Shown: in pieces, positions 1-5,822 of the stretch
Layout of the letters: each line of letters begins with the position of its first letter
How positions within the stretch are numbered: position 1 is the stretch's first letter
Assembly (NCBI GenBank): GCA_900552915.1
Contig: USBS01000110.1
Coordinates: 1 to 5,822, forward strand
Reading direction: 5' to 3'
Length of the DNA stretch: 5,822 nucleotides
Origin: an uncultured Sutterella sp.
Lineage (GTDB): Bacteria; Pseudomonadota; Gammaproteobacteria; Burkholderiales; Burkholderiaceae_F
Notes under the pieces: model-generated
Seen by the model: the letters and a program-made list of their open reading frames with translations, nothing else
Databases searched by the model: none
What the model was told of the DNA's origin: nothing
Translations under genes and position numbers: made by a program

Positions 1-636
1 GACGTTTATTCCACCGGTATTCCGGCTGCAATCGAAAACTTTTTCTGGCAGTTTTCTGCCATCATTATGAGCCGTGCAATCCTGACCTACGGCGAGGTCA
101 GCTTTTCCGCTTACCAGATTGGATTGCAGGCGGAGTCGATTTCCGGCATGGCGACATTCGGCTTTGGTGTGGCGGCAACCACCTTGTCTGCAAAAGCCAT
201 CGGAATGCGAGATGCCAACCTGTTCCGCAGCTACTTTAAGGAGGACGTCTGGCTGTGTACGGTCATCAGCATCTTTACCTCCCTTTCGCTGATTTTGATG
301 CCGGGTATCTTTATGTCGATGATGACCAACAACGCCGATATTCAAAAGATTGGTATTGTCTATGTGTTCATCATGGGCTTCATCCAAATCCCGCAGAACC
401 TGTCGGGCATCCTGAGCAAAACGCTGCTTGCCTCCGGCTATAAAAACACCCCTATGATCGTTTCCTTTGTAGGCATCTGGCTGATCCGCATCCCGCTGGC
501 TCTGCTGGTGACCTATGTTTTGAAATGGGACGTATTCTTTATCTGGCTGTGCATCGCGCTCGACCAGATTGCACGCTTTATCATCAACATCTGCATCATG
601 AAGCGCAAGAAGGTTTTGCAGACCGCAGTCCGCTAG
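1..636 (+). CDS. MATE-family multidrug efflux transporter, C-terminal half (5' end outside window)
   Basis: An inner-membrane antiporter that would export drugs or metabolites in exchange for Na+ or H+. The frame is open from base 1, so 211 residues are visible. The ATG at 67 is Met23, inside a membrane helix, and is not the start. The visible part matches the second six-helix bundle of a MATE protein (family length about 450 aa). Hydrophobic segments lie near residues 8-28, 35-62, 84-104, 115-140, 150-172 and 177-200. The family-like stretches are GIPAAIEN near residue 6, GFGVAATTLSAKAIG near 54-68 and WLIRIPLA at 160-167, followed by a basic tail (KRKK). The closest resemblance I can judge is to MATE proteins common in Firmicutes, and its third-position GC looks lower than in lepA, so transfer is possible. 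It converges on lepA and ends just before a strong hairpin. The substrate cannot be told from sequence. Family assignment is secure; subgroup is not. Confidence 0.88.
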   Translation, partial: DVYSTGIPAAIENFFWQFSAIIMSRAILTYGEVSFSAYQIGLQAESISGMATFGFGVAATTLSAKAIGMRDANLFRSYFKEDVWLCTVISIFTSLSLILMPGIFMSMMTNNADIQKIGIVYVFIMGFIQIPQNLSGILSKTLLASGYKNTPMIVSFVGIWLIRIPLALLVTYVLKWDVFFIWLCIALDQIARFIINICIMKRKKVLQTAVR

Positions 637-653
637 AAAAACAAACAGCACAT

Positions 654-688
654 AAAACAGGCAGGAGAGCATATCTCCTGCCTGTTTT
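654..688. terminator. Bidirectional rho-independent terminator between MATE gene and lepA
   Basis: A perfect 15-bp inverted repeat (arms 654-668 and 674-688) encloses a 5-nt loop, GCATA. The arms begin with AAAA and end with TTTT, so an RNA from either strand has a GC-rich stem followed by a U-run. On the minus strand a further T-rich stretch follows (complement of 637-641). It lies 17 bp after the MATE stop and 17 bp after the lepA stop, so it is symmetrically placed to serve both converging genes. Confidence 0.9.
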
Positions 689-705
689 GTATGGAAAGAA
701 AAATA

Positions 706-2496
<1,791 letters not shown>

Positions 2497-2580
2497 TGAG
2501 AAAAATCTGCGTTCTTCTTGGGTCTTGGGAACAGGCCGGCTCAGGGATTTTTCAAGGACTCGTGACGCGGCCTTCAAGCC

Positions 2581-2618
2581 GCAGGCTTAAGGATTCGAAC
2601 CGCCTCACCAAGCCTCGC
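2581..2618 (-). promoter_or_regulatory. Possible stem-loop in the lepA 5' leader
   Basis: Arms AGGCTT (2583-2588) and AAGCCT (2610-2615) are perfectly complementary, and the pairing extends by GC/GC across one bulged base. A second pair of arms, AGGCCGG (2533-2539) and CCGGCCT (2622-2628), encloses the first. If lepA starts from the candidate promoter at 2645-2650, both would lie in a leader of roughly 140 nt. No known riboswitch or attenuator is recognised, and no U-run follows the stem, so a terminator is unlikely. Short GC-rich repeats can arise by chance. Confidence 0.3.
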
Positions 2619-2644
2619 AGACCGGCCTAGGGAAAATCCTGCGG

Positions 2645-2650
2645 ATTCTA
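2645..2650 (-). promoter_or_regulatory. Candidate -10 box of the lepA promoter
   Basis: On the minus strand this reads TAGAAT, five of six matches to the sigma-70 -10 consensus. No good -35 box sits 16-18 bp upstream (GTGTTT is the nearest with a 16-bp spacer; a TTGAGC lies too far away at 22 bp). It would give a leader of about 140 nt before the lepA ATG. Called from one hexamer only. Confidence 0.4.
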
Positions 2651-2726
2651 CCATGTTGCCTTCGAAAAACACGCTCAAAATCAGGCATTGAGAGAGTTTT
2701 TCGCACTCTAAAACAGCAGCGATTTT

Positions 2727-2754
2727 TTGTTTTTAGTGCACGTTGCGCTAGACT
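2727..2754 (+). promoter_or_regulatory. Candidate sigma-70 promoter of the DUF2863-like gene
   Basis: A weak -35 TTGTTT (2727-2732) and a -10 TAGACT (2749-2754, four of six matches) are separated by 16 bp and preceded by an AT-rich tract resembling an UP element. Transcription would begin near 2761, giving a leader of about 45 nt. An imperfect dyad, TAGTGC (2734-2739) with GCGCTA (2745-2750), overlaps the spacer and -10 and could be an operator, but this may be chance. Confidence 0.35.
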
Positions 2755-2806
2755 CCCTGACCTTTCCGCGCATACGCGCACGTTCTTTCTTTAGCCAATT
2801 ACCGAA

Positions 2807-3970
2807 ATGCCTGAAATCCGTCTCGACAATGTCCGCAATGAAATCATCCGCGAGATGAGCGTTCTTGCCCAGTGCACGTCGCAGCTACAGGCGCAGCCTC
2901 ATGAAGCGCGCTTAAGGGAACTGTGCAACGCCGTGCTCGATCAGGGCGAAGACGGCGACATCGAAGCGGCGCTCGCGCATTTCAAGCAGGAAGAACCCGG
3001 CGGCTACGGCTACGAAAAGCTCCTTGCCGTTGCCGAAGACTGCTCGGAAGCCATCGTTGACGAACGCGGCAGCGCCCTGATGCTGCTCATTCCGATTATG
3101 GCCTGGAGCCGCTACCGCAACTACTACGGCATTCTGGATCAGGATGTGCTTGAGGACATCGCCGACTGCGTGCGCAGATGCTTTGCTTCGCCCAAGGCGC
3201 GTGTGGTCATGGGTTCGCATATGATTTCGGCCGATCACCTGCCCGAAGCATTCCGCGAAGTGCGCGGGCTCGTCGACGGCATGCGCCGCCTCGAGCACGG
3301 TGAGGTCTACGGCATCGGCTCTCTGGTGCGCGAAGCTCCGCCGCCCGACTTTGCCGACAGTCGCTACATCTTATGCACTGTTGCCGCCGACAAAACCGAG
3401 GACCTGTTCCGCCCCAACGACGACACGCTCGTTTCCATGGCCCGCGCCATGATGAACTTCTGTCTTGAAGTGCACGACATTCTCGAGTTCACGATGATCG
3501 GCTCGGTTTTTGAAGTGCAGCCCGTCGGAGGCTTTTATCAGAGCTGGCGCGAATCCGAGACGACGATGCGCGCCTGGGGCCTCAAGGCACTTGTGGACTT
3601 TGCGGCGAGCATGGGTTTTACTCCGGATAAGCTTGTGGCGACCATGGGGCTTTTCGTGCCCAACGCACGCGAAGCCGACAAGATGAGCGAACTGCGCATC
3701 GGACTGACGCCCAAAAACGAACCCGATCACGTCATCGCCGGCATCGCTTGGCCCCTCATGCCCGAGGAGCTGGATTCGTTTGCCGCCACCGCGCACGACA
3801 TTCTCGAGAGCAAATCGCTGCACGACATCGTCGAGCACGAACAAACCTTTTCTCTTGAGTGGTGCGAAGACTGCGGCTCGCCTCTTTACGCCACCCCCGA
3901 CGGACTGGTGGTGCATGTGGAGCTGCCCGACATCGGAAACGTTTCGAACTACGCCCCCACGCTCAACTAA
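2807..3970 (+). CDS. DUF2863-like protein of unknown function
   Basis: A complete 387-aa, mostly helical, soluble-looking protein with no signal peptide or membrane helix, so probably cytosolic. I assign it to DUF2863, known mainly from Betaproteobacteria, from remembered features: an acidic helical N-terminal part with repeat-like IEAALAHFKQ (52-61), the segment LLIPIMAWSRYR (93-104), AGIAWPLMPEE (311-321) and the C-terminal SLEWCEDCGSPLYATPDG (349-366). The C-x2-C pair (Cys353, Cys356) resembles half of a zinc knuckle; no second CxxC is present, so metal binding would need another partner or a dimer. The ATG at 2807 follows an in-frame TAG at 2792-2794, so no ATG, GTG or TTG start lies further upstream; Met17 is an alternative. 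No Shine-Dalgarno is visible; the leader is pyrimidine-rich. It stands alone, divergent from lepA and convergent with clpB. No function is known to me. Coding status is certain; the family name is moderately sure. Confidence 0.8.
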   Translation: MPEIRLDNVRNEIIREMSVLAQCTSQLQAQPHEARLRELCNAVLDQGEDGDIEAALAHFKQEEPGGYGYEKLLAVAEDCSEAIVDERGSALMLLIPIMAWSRYRNYYGILDQDVLEDIADCVRRCFASPKARVVMGSHMISADHLPEAFREVRGLVDGMRRLEHGEVYGIGSLVREAPPPDFADSRYILCTVAADKTEDLFRPNDDTLVSMARAMMNFCLEVHDILEFTMIGSVFEVQPVGGFYQSWRESETTMRAWGLKALVDFAASMGFTPDKLVATMGLFVPNAREADKMSELRIGLTPKNEPDHVIAGIAWPLMPEELDSFAATAHDILESKSLHDIVEHEQTFSLEWCEDCGSPLYATPDGLVVHVELPDIGNVSNYAPTLN

Positions 3971-3977
3971 ACAAAAA

Positions 3978-4016
3978 GCCTCGAAGACTTCGGGATGCTG
4001 CCGAAGCCGTCGAGGC
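3978..4016 (-). terminator. Rho-independent terminator of clpB
   Basis: Read on the minus strand, a 7-bp outer stem (3978-3984 with 4010-4016) and a 6-bp inner stem (3988-3993 with 4001-4006) are separated by a 3x3 internal loop, with a 7-nt apical loop. TTTTT (complement of 3973-3977) follows directly. It starts 45 bp after the clpB stop. On the plus strand no T-run follows, so it works for clpB only. Confidence 0.85.
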
Positions 4017-4029
4017 CTCATCTTGAGAG

Positions 4030-4056
4030 GCCGGATCCTCGCGGATCCGGCTTTTT
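4030..4056 (+). terminator. Rho-independent terminator of the DUF2863-like gene
   Basis: A perfect 9-bp stem, GCCGGATCC (4030-4038) with GGATCCGGC (4043-4051), has a TCGC tetraloop and is followed by TTTTT (4052-4056). It lies about 60 bp after the stop of the DUF2863-like gene and ends 5 bp before the clpB stop codon on the other strand. The minus strand has no T-run after this stem, so it serves the plus strand. Confidence 0.9.
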
Positions 4057-4061
4057 CCTGC

Positions 4062-5822
<1,761 letters not shown>

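Larger units (their letters stand above)
2497..2806. other. Divergent intergenic region between lepA and the DUF2863-like gene
   Basis: This 310-bp stretch holds no convincing coding frame. It must carry the 5' signals of both flanking genes. The half near lepA (2530-2650) is GC-rich and full of short inverted repeats; the half near the DUF2863-like gene (2665-2745) is AT-rich with T-runs at 2723-2728 and 2730-2734. Candidate promoters and a leader stem-loop are listed separately. No tRNA, small-RNA gene or mobile-element end could be supported. Confidence 0.75.

Noticed and set aside
2497..2577. A 27-residue N-terminal extension of LepA from a TTG at 2575-2577.
   Set aside because: LepA proteins begin at the NIRNFSIIAHIDHGKS block; the extension is not family-like, starts with TTG and has no Shine-Dalgarno.
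2590..2602. GGTTCGAATCC on the minus strand, looking like a tRNA T-loop.
   Set aside because: The flanking bases do not form a 5-bp T stem, there is no matching acceptor stem or CCA end, and no anticodon arm is found upstream. A chance match around the TTCGAA palindrome.
2693..2733. Possible terminator or small RNA from AGAGT/ACTCT and the T-runs at 2723-2734.
   Set aside because: The stem is only 5 bp and AT-rich, and no GC-rich stem directly precedes the T-run; better read as an AT-rich promoter upstream region.

Overview
The window looks like chromosomal DNA of a betaproteobacterium, most likely Burkholderiales and perhaps the gut-associated Sutterellaceae. The reasons are the LepA and ClpB sequences, a DUF2863-type protein (a family I know mainly from Betaproteobacteria), and moderately GC-rich codon use. 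This placement is an inference from remembered family features, not from a search.

Layout, left to right. (1) Positions 1-636, plus strand: the C-terminal half of a MATE-family multidrug/Na+ or H+ antiporter, cut by the window edge. (2) 637-705: a short convergent gap holding a perfect 15-bp hairpin, A-rich before and T-rich after, which can end transcription from both sides. (3) 706-2496, minus strand: complete lepA (elongation factor 4), 596 aa with all GTPase motifs. (4) 2497-2806: a 310-bp divergent intergenic region with a candidate promoter for each flanking gene and a possible structured lepA leader; no further gene is visible. (5) 2807-3970, plus strand: a 387-aa protein resembling DUF2863, function unknown. 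(6) 3971-4061: a 91-bp convergent gap with two separate rho-independent terminators, one per strand. (7) 4062-5822, minus strand: clpB disaggregase without its N-terminal part, which lies beyond the right edge; the visible part starts at the Walker B glutamate of the first AAA+ domain.

The four genes are not one operon. They alternate in strand (+, -, +, -), so each appears to be its own transcription unit, and each convergent junction has its own terminator. Two of the genes belong to protein and translation quality control: LepA remodels stalled ribosomes and ClpB rescues aggregated proteins with DnaK. No direct link to DUF2863 or the MATE pump can be read from the sequence.

I found no mobile element, CRISPR array, tRNA or rRNA, and no convincing new biological system. 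The points most worth a second look are the MATE gene, which may be acquired; lepA without lepB behind it; the uncharacterised DUF2863 protein with its terminal CxxC; and the lepA leader.
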